Assembly (NCBI RefSeq): GCF_013328205.1
Contig: NZ_JABULH010000004.1
Span: forward strand, 62,001 to 126,000
Reading direction: 5' to 3'
From: Sphingomonas hominis
Lineage (GTDB): Bacteria > Pseudomonadota > Alphaproteobacteria > Sphingomonadales > Sphingomonadaceae
Length of the DNA stretch: 64,000 nucleotides
Shown: in pieces, positions 1-9,244 of the stretch
Position numbering within the stretch: position 1 is the stretch's first letter
How the letters are laid out: each line of letters starts with the position of its first letter
Notes under the pieces: model-generated
Told to the model about the DNA's origin: nothing
Database searches by the model: none
Seen by the model: only the letters and a program-made list of their open reading frames with translations
Position numbers and translations under genes: made by a program

Positions 1-368
1 CGCTGTTCGTCCGCGCGGGCGCGATCGTGCCGATGGGCCCGGTGACGCAGTTCGTCGATCAGGATCGTGCAGCGCCGCTGACGATCACCGTCTACACCGG
101 CGCCGACGGTCAATTCTCGCTCTACGAGGACGACGGCACCAGCGAGCAGTATAAGAAGGGTGCGTTTACCCGCATCCCGATCCGCTACGACGACCGCACC
201 GGCACGGTCACGCTCGGCGCGCGCGAGGGCAAGGCCTGGGCCGGCATGCCCGCCAGCCGCCAGATCCGCGTTCGCTGGATCAGCGAGGGCAAGCCGGTCG
301 GCGACGCAAACGTCTTCGACGCGCAGGCAACGTATAGCGGGAAGGCGGTGACGATCGCGCGCAAGTGA
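1..368 (+). CDS. GH31 family alpha-glycosidase, C-terminal end only (partial)
   Basis: The reading frame enters from the left edge (first complete codon at base 3) and ends at 366-368. The visible C-terminal ~121 residues carry the signature of the last beta-domains of GH31 alpha-glucosidases/alpha-xylosidases (DUF5110): LFVRAGAIVPMGP, then ITVYTGADGQFSLYEDDG and a segment rich in alternating beta strands. The catalytic barrel lies outside the window, so substrate (alpha-glucoside or alpha-xyloside) cannot be told. An exported ThuA-like gene follows on the same strand, and a GH13 glucosidase lies 7 kb on, so this may be the edge of a carbohydrate-use region. Confidence 0.85.
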   Translation, partial: LFVRAGAIVPMGPVTQFVDQDRAAPLTITVYTGADGQFSLYEDDGTSEQYKKGAFTRIPIRYDDRTGTVTLGAREGKAWAGMPASRQIRVRWISEGKPVGDANVFDAQATYSGKAVTIARK

Positions 369-486
369 AGCGTGCCCGCGTGCGAGCGGGTGTGAAGATG
401 GCAGGGTACGGGCGACCAAGGTCTTATGTTGCCGCGCGGTTGCCCCTGCTACTTCCGTGATCGTCCAAACATACGAAGGAACGGAA

Positions 487-1245
487 ATGCGACGATTGTT
501 GCTGGCGGCAGTGGCGACCGTCGCGTCGACGACGGCAGGCGCCGACCCGCAATACAAGCTGCTTATCCTGGCGATGCCGAGCAAATACCATTACGAGTAC
601 ATCCCGGTCGCGCGCGACGAGATGACCCGATTGGCGGAGTTGCACGCATTCGATCTTGAGTGGACCCGCGATCCGAAGATGCTGGAGCGTGACCTGAGCG
701 GTTACGCCGCGGTAATGCTGCTCAACACGCCCGTCGAGGAGCTGGACACAACGGCGCGGAGCGGGTTCGAGCGATATATGAATGCGGGCGGAAATGCGAT
801 GGTGGTGCACCGCGCCGCCATCTCCGCGCCCGGCAATTGGCCTTGGTACGAGAAACTGGTCGGGCGCACCGTGGGAAACCATCCGATGTTGCAGACCGGC
901 GTGGTGACGGTGGTCGACAAGCGCTTTCCCGCTACCTTCGCGCTACCTGATCGATGGGTGTGGAGCGACGAATTCTACACCACCACCAACCCGTACCAAG
1001 TGCGCATCAACACCGTGCTGAGCGTCGACGAGCAGAGCTATGACCCCACCAAGATCTGGCCGGGGCAGGTGGCGAAGCCGATGGGCCGGGATCATCCGAT
1101 CGCCTGGTATCAGCGCTACGGCCGCGGGCGGGTGTTCGTGACCACGCTCGGTCACAATGGTGCGATGTACCGCGACGAGCGCTATCTGACGCACCTGATG
1201 GGGGGCTTGTACTGGACCGCGACGGGGTTGGGTATCGCTCCCTGA
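487..1245 (+). CDS. secreted ThuA-like domain protein
   Basis: A 252-residue protein with a signal peptide (MRRLLLAAVATVASTTAGA) followed by a ThuA/trehalose-utilisation-like domain, a class-I glutamine-amidotransferase-like fold. Visible family features are the early beta strand YKLLILAMPSKYHYEY, a central AVMLLNTP strand followed by GGNAMVVHRA, HPIAWYQRYGRGRVFVTTLGH and a final MGGLYWTATG. The start at 487 is preferred over an in-frame GTG at 457 because AAGGA lies six bases upstream and the signal peptide then begins at residue 1. ThuA-like proteins are common near sugar-degradation genes, but their biochemical role is mostly undefined. Family assignment is good, function is open. Confidence 0.8.
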   Translation: MRRLLLAAVATVASTTAGADPQYKLLILAMPSKYHYEYIPVARDEMTRLAELHAFDLEWTRDPKMLERDLSGYAAVMLLNTPVEELDTTARSGFERYMNAGGNAMVVHRAAISAPGNWPWYEKLVGRTVGNHPMLQTGVVTVVDKRFPATFALPDRWVWSDEFYTTTNPYQVRINTVLSVDEQSYDPTKIWPGQVAKPMGRDHPIAWYQRYGRGRVFVTTLGHNGAMYRDERYLTHLMGGLYWTATGLGIAP

Positions 1246-1257
1246 TAGCTCTCTCTT

Positions 1258-2310
1258 TTACATGCGAAGGTCGGCGGCGTATCCGGTTAGTTCGAGATAT
1301 CCTCGGCCGCCCGCGGTGCTGACCGCACCTTCCCAATAGACCGGCTGCCCGGCGGCGCGCGCGTCGACCTCCTGATCGGCGAAGACCGGTTGCAGCCGAA
1401 AGCGCTTCACACCCTCGGGCAAGCGAATGCTGACGACCTGTGCCACCGGGTAGCGCGCGCCGGTTCGTCGCGAGCGCCACGTCGCGGTGGGCGTGAAAGC
1501 AACGTCGCCGGGGTTGAGCCGCGTCACTCGCCCGTCAGCGCGGCGATAGGAGCCACCGGCCCACAGCACGCCGCCGCCTTTGCGGCGGATGCGGAACGCC
1601 ATCAGCGCAGCACCATCGTCGAGGTTTAGCCCGGTCCAGTCCCAGCCAGCGGCGGTGGGTGCGAGATAGTCGGACGACCATTCGCGATCGAGCCACGCCT
1701 CGCCGGTCACGCGCTCTGACCGACCCGCGCGCACGATCTGTCCCGAGACCGCAAGGTGCGGCAGCGAGTAATAATAGCTCGCCTGTTCCGGCTTCGGTCC
1801 TTTGCGGCTGTAGCCGTTCTCGCCTTGCAACAGCGGCGGCTGCGTCGGACGGAATGCGAGGTTGAGCGCGAAGTCGCGTCCGCCGACGTGGGTCGTGAAG
1901 CGGCCATCGCTCGCGCGACGCAAGGTCCAGCCGTTCAATCGCACATCGGCGTCGCCGGTCGCCGCACCCGCCAACCCGAACCCTGCACGCGCCGCCCGCT
2001 CGGCGTGGAGGATGCGGCCGACCGCGGGATCGGACAAGGCGGCATGCGCGAAGATCACCTGTCGCGGTGCGAAGCGGCTCGGGTTGTTCATGCCGGCATG
2101 CGGGTTGACGTGGAAGAAGGTCACCTGAAAACCGCGCTGCCGCCCGTCCTCGCCCTTGACCCAGCCGGTGACGTACCACCATTCGGTGCGGAACGCCGGG
2201 TGTGCGCCGTGATCGGCGGGGAAGGCGAGGCGGATGCCGGGGCGAACGACCGGGTAGGGCGGTGCGGCGGCGAGCCCCGCGAGCGCGGCGGCGGCGAGCA
2301 GGACACGCAT
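1258..2310 (-). CDS. CrtC/AttH-family lipocalin-like protein (exported)
   Basis: 350 residues. A short signal peptide (MRVLLAAAALAGLAAAP) precedes a domain with the family hallmark TEWWYVTGWVKG near residue 45, then WLDREWSSDYLAP and GWDWTGLNLDDGAALMAFR. These are typical of the CrtC/AttH calycin superfamily (carotenoid 1,2-hydratase-like, formerly DUF2006). The ATG at 2310 shares its A with the stop of the permease gene upstream (TGATG), so translation is probably coupled. In attEFGH-type operons this protein accompanies an ABC exporter, and structural work on a family member suggested a lipid-related role. No carotenoid genes are near, so a hydratase role is unlikely. Acting outside the cytoplasmic membrane is inferred from the signal peptide. 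Confidence 0.8.
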   Translation of the reverse strand: MRVLLAAAALAGLAAAPPYPVVRPGIRLAFPADHGAHPAFRTEWWYVTGWVKGEDGRQRGFQVTFFHVNPHAGMNNPSRFAPRQVIFAHAALSDPAVGRILHAERAARAGFGLAGAATGDADVRLNGWTLRRASDGRFTTHVGGRDFALNLAFRPTQPPLLQGENGYSRKGPKPEQASYYYSLPHLAVSGQIVRAGRSERVTGEAWLDREWSSDYLAPTAAGWDWTGLNLDDGAALMAFRIRRKGGGVLWAGGSYRRADGRVTRLNPGDVAFTPTATWRSRRTGARYPVAQVVSIRLPEGVKRFRLQPVFADQEVDARAAGQPVYWEGAVSTAGGRGYLELTGYAADLRM

Positions 2311-4823
2311 CACCAATCCTCCCTGACCGCGCTGACCGCCTCGGTCGCGGTGGCGCGCCGTCCGGCGATCATCGCGGTTAGCGTCGCGGCGCCGGTCAGG
2401 GCCGCGGTCACGCCGATGATCGTGCCGAGCGGCCAGCGTGTCGTCATGGTCCAGTTGAACGACTGCGGGTTGATGACGTGGATGAGAACTTGACCCAGCA
2501 ATGCGCCGAGCGCCACGCCGGCTACCGCCCCGATCAACCCCAGCAGTGCACCCTCCGCCGCCAGCATCTCCGTCACCTGCCGCCGCGTCAGCCCGAGGTG
2601 CCGCAACATGCCGAACTCCTTCGCGCGCGCGATCGTCTGTGCCGACATGGTGGCAGCGACCCCGGCCAGCCCGACGAGGATCGCGACCGCTTCCAGCACG
2701 TAGGTGATGGCGAAGCTACGATCGAACAATTGCAGCGCGAACCGTCGCAGCGTTGCGGGCTCGGCCACCGACACGCCGGCGGGCAGCACCGCGCTCAACC
2801 GTCCGCGCAAGGTCGTCGCGTCGATGCCGGGTGCGAGCGTGATCGCCGCCTCGTCGCGCGCCCGATCGCCGGTCAGGCGGACGTAGTCGCTGTCGCGGAT
2901 CACCACCGCGCCTTGTTGGCGCGCATAGTCGCGCCACACGCCCGCGACCCGGAAGGTCGTCGCCCGACCGCCGAGCGGGAGAGTCACGTCACGGCCGGGC
3001 GTCCAATCGTAGAGCCGGGCGGCAGGCTCCGACACCCAGATCGGTGTCGCGCCGGGCGGGACGGGTGCGCGATCGATCAGCACCAGCAGCGGATCACGCG
3101 CAACATCGCCGACCGGTCGCGCGATCAGCGTCACCGCGGGGCGGTCGGCCGCGATCGCCAGCGGCAATTGGCGGCTGAACGCGATGTCGCCGGTGCCGGG
3201 CACCGCCGCGATCCGCCGCTGCGTCGCAGGGTCGAGATCGCCGCCTTCGGCCCGCAGGTATAGGTCGGCAGACAAGACCTGCGCGAGCCAGCTGTCCACG
3301 GCACCGCGGAAGCTGGTCACCATCGTCGCCATCGCAATCATCAGCGCGGTGGAGGCGACGATGCCGCACAAGGCTATGGCCGCCTGACCTGGCGCGCCCC
3401 GGACGTGGCGCAGCGCAAGCATGCGCGGCACCGAGGCGAGGTCACGCGTCCGCCACGGCGACAACAGCCAGCGCACCAGCCACGGCACGCCCGCGACGCC
3501 ACCCGCCAACAGCAGCGCCATCGCAACGAACCCGAATACCGGCAAGCCCGCGACCGCCGGCAGCAGCGCGATGGCCCCGCCCGTTACCAGCAGCAGCAGC
3601 GCGGGCCGCCACGGCACCGGCGCACGCGGGTCGAGCAGGTCGCCCGCGTTCTTCAATGCCGCGGCAGGGGCTGCGCGCGCGGCGGCACGTGCCGGCAGGA
3701 CGCTGCCCAGCATCGCCGCCGCCAGTCCGAGCGCGAAGAAGCTCACCGCCGCGAGCGGCTGGAACACGACCCGCGTCGTGCCGCCCGCGAAATAGCCGCC
3801 GCCCAGGTCGCCGCCGAACAGCCGCAGCGCGGCGACCGCCAGTGCGTAGCCGAGCGCCAGCCCGACTGCCGCGCCCACCACGCCGATGATCGCGCCTTCG
3901 AGTGCGACCGCGGCAACAATCCCGCCCTGCGGCAGGCCCAGCGTGCGCACCAGCGCAAAGGCGCGCAGCCGCCGCGCCACTGACAGCGACTGCGCGGAGA
4001 AGACGAGGAACCCGCCGGTCAGTAGCGCGACCAGCGCGAGCATGTCGAGGTTGACACGGTAGGCGCGGCTGAGCGCATCGCCCTGCCGCGCCTCGCTCTC
4101 GCCGGTGGCGATCACCGCGTCGGCGCCGAGTAGGTGGGGGAGCACCGCCTCGGCAGCGGCGCGATCGTCGACCTTGACGTCGAGCCGATCGAGCCGGCCC
4201 AGCCGATCAAACCGCCACTGCGCCGCTGCGATGTCGATCGTACCGATTGCCTGCCCGTCCGCGACGCCGGGCAGGACGCCCGCGACCACGAACGACGCGG
4301 TGCGACGGTTCGCGGTGACCGCGATCCGCTGACCGACACGCGCGCCGGTCGCCGTCATGGCGGCGCGCGACAGGGACAAGGCCTCCTCGGCAAATACGTC
4401 GTTGCCGCCGTCATCGGGGCCGGTCGGGCGCGTGCCGATCAGGCTCGGCGTGACCGCGGCGGCGCGGATAACGTCGAGCCCGAGCAAGGTGAACCTGCCT
4501 GAAGCGCCTCGCGCAGACAGGCTGACGACGGGGCTCGCGTCAGCGACACCGTTGGCGATGGCGACGCGCGGGTAGAGCCGCTCGTCGAACCCGAGTGGCG
4601 TGCGCGCGCGCACCCTGATGTCGGCGGCACCGTTGACCCCGCTGACCGCCTGCTCGAACGAAGCGAGCGCCGATCCGTTGACCAGATGCACCGCGAAGCC
4701 GAGCGCCACGCCGACCGCGATCGCGATTGCAGTCGCGGCGAAGCGCCCTGGATGCCAGCGCCACTCACCCGCCACCAGCCAGGCGAGCGCGAGCCGTGAC
4801 CGGAGCAGCCCGACCTCAGCCAC
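2310..4823 (-). CDS. FtsX/MacB-type ABC transporter permease
   Basis: 837 residues, about twice a single FtsX unit. It has an N-terminal membrane helix (~25-50), a large extracytoplasmic domain, a cluster of hydrophobic helices (~255-480), a second periplasmic domain and three C-terminal helices (~710-820). This is the duplicated FtsX layout of AttFG-type or LolCE-like permeases fused in one chain. The GTG start at 4823 overlaps the ATPase gene by 8 nt. It should form the membrane part of an ABC system that moves or extracts hydrophobic molecules or lipoproteins rather than importing solutes, with the CrtC/AttH protein encoded next. The substrate cannot be read from sequence. Confidence 0.87.
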   Translation of the reverse strand: MAEVGLLRSRLALAWLVAGEWRWHPGRFAATAIAIAVGVALGFAVHLVNGSALASFEQAVSGVNGAADIRVRARTPLGFDERLYPRVAIANGVADASPVVSLSARGASGRFTLLGLDVIRAAAVTPSLIGTRPTGPDDGGNDVFAEEALSLSRAAMTATGARVGQRIAVTANRRTASFVVAGVLPGVADGQAIGTIDIAAAQWRFDRLGRLDRLDVKVDDRAAAEAVLPHLLGADAVIATGESEARQGDALSRAYRVNLDMLALVALLTGGFLVFSAQSLSVARRLRAFALVRTLGLPQGGIVAAVALEGAIIGVVGAAVGLALGYALAVAALRLFGGDLGGGYFAGGTTRVVFQPLAAVSFFALGLAAAMLGSVLPARAAARAAPAAALKNAGDLLDPRAPVPWRPALLLLVTGGAIALLPAVAGLPVFGFVAMALLLAGGVAGVPWLVRWLLSPWRTRDLASVPRMLALRHVRGAPGQAAIALCGIVASTALMIAMATMVTSFRGAVDSWLAQVLSADLYLRAEGGDLDPATQRRIAAVPGTGDIAFSRQLPLAIAADRPAVTLIARPVGDVARDPLLVLIDRAPVPPGATPIWVSEPAARLYDWTPGRDVTLPLGGRATTFRVAGVWRDYARQQGAVVIRDSDYVRLTGDRARDEAAITLAPGIDATTLRGRLSAVLPAGVSVAEPATLRRFALQLFDRSFAITYVLEAVAILVGLAGVAATMSAQTIARAKEFGMLRHLGLTRRQVTEMLAAEGALLGLIGAVAGVALGALLGQVLIHVINPQSFNWTMTTRWPLGTIIGVTAALTGAATLTAMIAGRRATATEAVSAVREDW

Positions 4824-5508
4824 CGGCGACCGTCGCCGCGCGCGACGCGGCCACCAACCCTGAACTGGTCAGCGTCAGCACGCGATCCGCGACCGCGGCG
4901 GTTGCGGCCGAGTGGGTGACGATCACCGCCGCCGCGCCGCGTGATCGAACGGCACGGGCGAACAGGTCGAGGATGCGCGCTGCGGTGTCGGGGTCGAGGT
5001 TGCCGGTCGGCTCGTCGGCCAGAATCACAGCGGGCCGGTGGACCAGCGCGCGCGCGATCGCCACGCGCTGCAACTCGCCGCCGGACAGGTCGCGCGCGTA
5101 ATCGCGTCCGCGTGTCGCCAGCCCGACCTCGGCCAGCATCTCGCCCGCGCGCACCTTTGCCGCCGCCGCGTCGGGTGCGATCAACGCGAGCGGCAAGGCG
5201 ACATTTTGTTCGAGCGTCAGATAGGGCAGGATGTGAAAGGCCTGGAAGACGAAGCCGATGCGTTCGCGCCGCAGCCGTGTACGCGCGGCCTCGTCGAGCG
5301 GCGCCAGCGCCGTGCCCTCGATCCGCACGTCGCCGCTATCGGCATCGTCCAACCCGGCAAGGATGTTGAGCAATGTCGACTTGCCGATGCCCGACTCGCC
5401 GGTGATCGCGACCAGCTCGCCCGCCTCGATCGTCATTGCGAGTTGCGCGAACAACTGCCGGTCGTCGCCGACCGTCTTGGTCAAACCCTCCACCTCGATC
5501 GCGTGCAT
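4816..5508 (-). CDS. LolD/MacB-type ABC transporter ATP-binding protein
   Basis: 230 residues, the usual length for LolD-like ATPases. Visible are Walker A GESGIGKSTLLN, the signature LSGGELQRVAIARAL, Walker B VILADEPTGNLDP and an H-loop VIVTH. ATG 5508 gives MHAIEVEGLTK, the typical beginning of this family. A longer in-frame ORF to 5601 adds only an Arg/Pro-rich stretch and is rejected. It is the first gene of the three-gene operon with the FtsX-type permease (8-nt overlap) and the CrtC/AttH lipocalin. It lies divergent from the CocE/NonD hydrolase at 5623, so the ~115 bp between them should hold both promoters. Confidence 0.9.
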   Translation of the reverse strand: MHAIEVEGLTKTVGDDRQLFAQLAMTIEAGELVAITGESGIGKSTLLNILAGLDDADSGDVRIEGTALAPLDEAARTRLRRERIGFVFQAFHILPYLTLEQNVALPLALIAPDAAAAKVRAGEMLAEVGLATRGRDYARDLSGGELQRVAIARALVHRPAVILADEPTGNLDPDTAARILDLFARAVRSRGAAAVIVTHSAATAAVADRVLTLTSSGLVAASRAATVAGG

Positions 5509-5622
5509 CGCCGCTGAACGAGCAGCGATCGACTTCGGTCCGCGCGGACGGGCGTTGACGCGAGGTCCACCACGCGGCTTAGTCGGGGGCATAAGGCCCA
5601 TAACACAGGAGATACCGCGCCG

Positions 5623-7515
5623 ATGAATGCGATCACCAAGCTGCTCGGTGCGGCGGCCGCCGTCTCGCTAGCCAGCGCCGCCCCGGCGCAGGATTACGCC
5701 AAATACTCCGACGCGGCGATCGAGCGTGAGCTGGCGCAGAAAGCGAGCGTGGAGATGATCGCGATGGTGCCGATGCGCGACGGTGTCGGGCTCGCCACCA
5801 ACATCTATCGCCCGGCAAACGCGCGCGGTCCGTTGCCGACGATCCTGTGGAAGACGCCGTACAACGAGCTCGCCTACAAGACCGCGACCAGCCGCCGCGC
5901 GCTGGAGGCGGTAAAGCGCGGCTACGCGTTCGTGGTGCAGAGCGAGCGCGGGCGCTATTTCTCGGAAGGGAAATACGAGATCCTCGGCCTGCCGCAGACC
6001 GACGGCTATGACACGCTGACCTGGATCGCCAAGCAACCCTGGTCGAACGGCAAGGTCGGCACGCTCGGCTGCTCGTCATCGGCGGAATGGCAGCTTGCCC
6101 TGGCCGGCATGAACCACCCGGCGCACGCCGCGATGGTGCCGATGGCGTCGGGCGCCGGCATCGGCAAGGTCGGCCCGTTCGAGGAACAGGGAAACTGGTA
6201 CACCGGCGGCGTGCCGCGCACGCTGTTCCACGTCTGGCTCTACGGCGTCGATAACCCCTTGCGCGCCGAATTGCCGCGCGGGCTCGACCAGCCGACGCGC
6301 GCGCGGATCGCGCGCTACAACGATCTAGATGCCAAGAAGCCGGAGGTGAGCTGGCCGACGCAGATCAAGCATCTGCCCTACGCCGACCTGCTCAAGGACC
6401 TGGGCGAGCCGCCCGCCACCTTTGAGCAGTTGACCGCGCGCAAGGGGCCTGCCGATCCGGCGTGGCGCACGGGCGGGCTCTATCACGACGACAAGGGGTG
6501 GGGCGTACCGGCCTTGTGGTTCAACAGCTGGTACGACGTGTCGATCGGGCCGAACATGGCGCTGTTCAATCACGCGCGTGCGGTGAAGTCCGACGCGGAA
6601 GCGAGCGCGAACCAATACGTCGTCGTCGCACCCAACACGCATTGCGCCTTCGCCAGGCTGGGGCCGAACTTCACCTCCGGCGACCGCGACCTGGGTGACG
6701 CGAGCTTCGACGTCGACGGGCAGGTCTACGCCTTCTTCGATCGCTGGTTGAAGGGCGAGCGCCAGGCCTTCCTCGCGACCACGCCGGCGGTGCGTTACTA
6801 CAACATGGGCGCGAACCGTTGGGACAAGGCGACGCAGTGGCCGCCGGCGGGTGTGACCACCATGCGGCTCTACCTGCGCTCGGGCGGGCGCGCCAACGGG
6901 CTGTCAGGCGATGGTCGCCTCGACGCGGTCGCGCCACCGGCGGGCGAGGCGGCGGATCGCTTCACCTACGATCCCGCGAACCCGGTGCAGACGATCGGCG
7001 GCGGTGATTGCTGCAACGGCGGGCTGGTGACGGCGGGGGCCTTCGACCAGCGCGTGATCGAGGCGCGCGACGACGTGCTGGTCTATACCAGCGACGCGCT
7101 GACGCAGCCGACCGACGTGACGGGTTTCGTGCAAGCGGTGCTGAACGTGTCGTCGGACGCGCTCGACACCGACTTCGCGGTCAAGTTGGTCGACGTCGCG
7201 CCCGATGGGACCGCCTATATCCTCGGCGACACGATCCTGCGCGCGCGCTACCGCGACGGCTTCGCGCGGCCGACGATGATGGCCAAGGGCCAGGTGTACA
7301 CGCTCAAGCCGACGCCGATCACCACCAGCAACACTTTCCTGCCTGGGCACCGTATCCGCGTCGAGGTGACCTCGTCCAACTTCCCCAAGTTCGTCCGAAA
7401 CCTGAATACCGGCGGCGACAACGAGCGCGAGACGCGCATGGTGGTGGCGCACAACCAGGTTCATCACGCCGGCGACGCGGCATCCTACATCGACCTGCCG
7501 GTGGTGCGCCGCTGA
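5623..7515 (+). CDS. secreted CocE/NonD-family alpha/beta hydrolase
   Basis: 630 residues. A signal peptide (MNAITKLLGAAAAVSLASA) is followed by an S15-type alpha/beta-hydrolase domain with MVPMRDGVGLATNIYRP, the oxyanion-side segment ILWKTPYN, and the nucleophile region VGTLGCSSSAEWQLA (probable Ser151). The C-terminal third is a PepX_C jelly-roll (FVQAVLNVSSDALDTDFAVKLVDV; RIRVEVTSSNFPKF), as in CocE/NonD and X-Pro dipeptidyl peptidase relatives. AGGAGA lies just upstream of ATG 5623. The family hydrolyses esters, amides or peptides with acyl side groups; the true substrate is not predictable. A long hairpin begins eight bases after the stop. Confidence 0.87.
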   Translation: MNAITKLLGAAAAVSLASAAPAQDYAKYSDAAIERELAQKASVEMIAMVPMRDGVGLATNIYRPANARGPLPTILWKTPYNELAYKTATSRRALEAVKRGYAFVVQSERGRYFSEGKYEILGLPQTDGYDTLTWIAKQPWSNGKVGTLGCSSSAEWQLALAGMNHPAHAAMVPMASGAGIGKVGPFEEQGNWYTGGVPRTLFHVWLYGVDNPLRAELPRGLDQPTRARIARYNDLDAKKPEVSWPTQIKHLPYADLLKDLGEPPATFEQLTARKGPADPAWRTGGLYHDDKGWGVPALWFNSWYDVSIGPNMALFNHARAVKSDAEASANQYVVVAPNTHCAFARLGPNFTSGDRDLGDASFDVDGQVYAFFDRWLKGERQAFLATTPAVRYYNMGANRWDKATQWPPAGVTTMRLYLRSGGRANGLSGDGRLDAVAPPAGEAADRFTYDPANPVQTIGGGDCCNGGLVTAGAFDQRVIEARDDVLVYTSDALTQPTDVTGFVQAVLNVSSDALDTDFAVKLVDVAPDGTAYILGDTILRARYRDGFARPTMMAKGQVYTLKPTPITTSNTFLPGHRIRVEVTSSNFPKFVRNLNTGGDNERETRMVVAHNQVHHAGDAASYIDLPVVRR

Positions 7516-7523
7516 CGCGTCCA

Positions 7524-7578
7524 GTCGACTGGCAACGGTCGCGGCACCGGAGTGTGCCGTGGCCGTTGCCGCGTCGAC
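7524..7578. terminator. long near-perfect hairpin after the CocE/NonD gene
   Basis: The left arm 7524-7547 pairs with the right arm 7554-7578 over 24 base pairs, including three G-T pairs and one bulged C at 7572, with a 6-nt loop CGGAGT. Both outer ends carry GTCGAC. It starts eight bases after the stop at 7515. There is no T-run directly after it, but a second small hairpin, GGCCG-CAGGG-CGGCC followed by TTT, sits at about 7587-7604. A transcription end or 3' mRNA stabiliser is the simplest reading. Confidence 0.55.
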
Positions 7579-7645
7579 AAGGTCACGGCCGCAGGGCGGC
7601 CTTTCTCACGTGAGCGCGAAAGCTCTGCATGTTAATCGCGGCGAC

Positions 7646-9244
7646 ATGACGCTCGCTCACGAAGACGCTCCATGGTGGCAGCGCGGTACGATCTACCAGA
7701 TCTACCCGCGCTCCTTCGCCGACGCGAACGGCGACGGTGTCGGCGATCTCGCAGGGATCGAGGCGCATCTCGACCACGTCACGTCGCTCGGCGTCGACGC
7801 GATCTGGCTGTCGCCGATCTTCCCCTCACCGATGGCCGACTTCGGCTACGACGTCGCCGATTACTGCGACGTGTCGCCCTTGTTCGGTGATCTGGCCGCG
7901 TTCGACCGGTTGATCGCTGCGGTCCACGCGCGCGGGCTCAAGCTGCTGCTCGACTTCGTGCCCAATCACTCGTCCGACCAGCATCCGTGGTTTCAGGCGA
8001 GCCGCTCGTCGCGCGACGACCCGAAGCGCGACTGGTACATCTGGCGTGACCCTGCACCGGACGGCGGGCCACCCAACAACTGGATCAGCGATTTTGGCGG
8101 ATCGTCATGGGAATATGACGACCACACCGGCCAATACTACCTCCACGCCTTCCTGAAAGAGCAGCCCGACCTCAATTGGCGCAACCCCGACCTGCGCGCC
8201 GCGATGACAGACGTGCTGCGCTTCTGGTTCGACCGCGGCGTCGACGGGTTCCGCATCGACGTGCTGTGGCACATCGTGAAGGCGGACGGGCTACCCGACA
8301 ATCCGCCCAACCCTGTATGGCACGCCGGCATCACCGAGCGCGACAGACTGATCCAGCTTCACTCGACCGACCAGCCCGAGGCGCACGACATCGCCGCCGA
8401 GTTCCGCGCGCTGGCCGACGATTACGGCGCGCGCGTGCTGGTGGGCGAGATATTCCTGCCCAACGATCGCCTCGCGCGCTGGCACGGCACGCCCGAGCGG
8501 CCCGAGGTGCACCTGCCGTTCAACTTCGCGTTGATCGAGACGCCGTGGCAAGCCGACACGCTCGCGCGCTCGATCGACGATTACGAGCGTTCGATCCCGC
8601 CGCACGGCTGGCCCAATTGGGTGATCGGCAGCCACGACGCTCCCCGCATTGCCGCGCGCGTCGGCGAGGCGCAGGCCCGCGTCGCCGCGATGCTGCTGCT
8701 CACCGTGCGCGGCACACCGACGCTCTACCAAGGTGACGAGATCGGTATCGGCCCGGTGACGATCCCGCCCGATCGCATCCGCGACCCGCAGCATTTCCGC
8801 CAGCCGACGCTCAACATCGGACGCGATCAGTCGCGCACCCCGATGGCGTGGGACGATAGCGCGTACGCCGGCTTCAGCAGCGGCGAGCCGTGGCTGCCGC
8901 TCCACGACGATTGGCGGACGCGCAACGTCGCCGCGCAGGCGCGCGACGCGGGGTCGATGCTGTCGCTCTACCGCGACTTGGTGGCGCTCAGGCGCGCGAC
9001 GCCGGCACTGTCGCTGGGGGACTATGCGCCCGCCGTGGCGGACACGGACGTGCTCGCGTTCGAGCGAACCTACGGCAACGATCGGCTGCTCGTCGCGCTC
9101 AACCTGTCGACCTCGCCGCGCCGCTTGATCCTGCCCGCGGGAACGACCATCGCCGCGGTTATGCATTCGACGCTTCCGCCACGCACGCCCGACGGCACGC
9201 TCGCGCCCGACGAGGGAATGATCCTGCGGCTGATGCCGGCATGA
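7646..9244 (+). CDS. GH13 alpha-glucosidase
   Basis: 532 residues with the (beta/alpha)8 barrel of GH13 oligosaccharide-cleaving enzymes: [19 protein letters not shown] at the N-terminus, region [17 protein letters not shown], region [11 protein letters not shown] with the nucleophile at about Asp205, region III LVGEIF with acid/base about Glu268, and region IV GSHDAPR with about Asp331. The last is SHD where NHD is common. There is no signal peptide, so it is probably cytoplasmic. ATG 7646 gives [20 protein letters not shown], a normal family start; the GTG at 7559 lies inside the upstream hairpin and is rejected. It overlaps the following glycosyltransferase by 4 nt. Confidence 0.92.
   Translation: MTLAHEDAPWWQRGTIYQIYPRSFADANGDGVGDLAGIEAHLDHVTSLGVDAIWLSPIFPSPMADFGYDVADYCDVSPLFGDLAAFDRLIAAVHARGLKLLLDFVPNHSSDQHPWFQASRSSRDDPKRDWYIWRDPAPDGGPPNNWISDFGGSSWEYDDHTGQYYLHAFLKEQPDLNWRNPDLRAAMTDVLRFWFDRGVDGFRIDVLWHIVKADGLPDNPPNPVWHAGITERDRLIQLHSTDQPEAHDIAAEFRALADDYGARVLVGEIFLPNDRLARWHGTPERPEVHLPFNFALIETPWQADTLARSIDDYERSIPPHGWPNWVIGSHDAPRIAARVGEAQARVAAMLLLTVRGTPTLYQGDEIGIGPVTIPPDRIRDPQHFRQPTLNIGRDQSRTPMAWDDSAYAGFSSGEPWLPLHDDWRTRNVAAQARDAGSMLSLYRDLVALRRATPALSLGDYAPAVADTDVLAFERTYGNDRLLVALNLSTSPRRLILPAGTTIAAVMHSTLPPRTPDGTLAPDEGMILRLMPA

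Noticed and set aside
1258-2310. Calling the CrtC-like protein a carotenoid 1,2-hydratase
   Set aside because: No carotenoid genes are adjacent and its operon is an ABC export system, so only the structural family is claimed.
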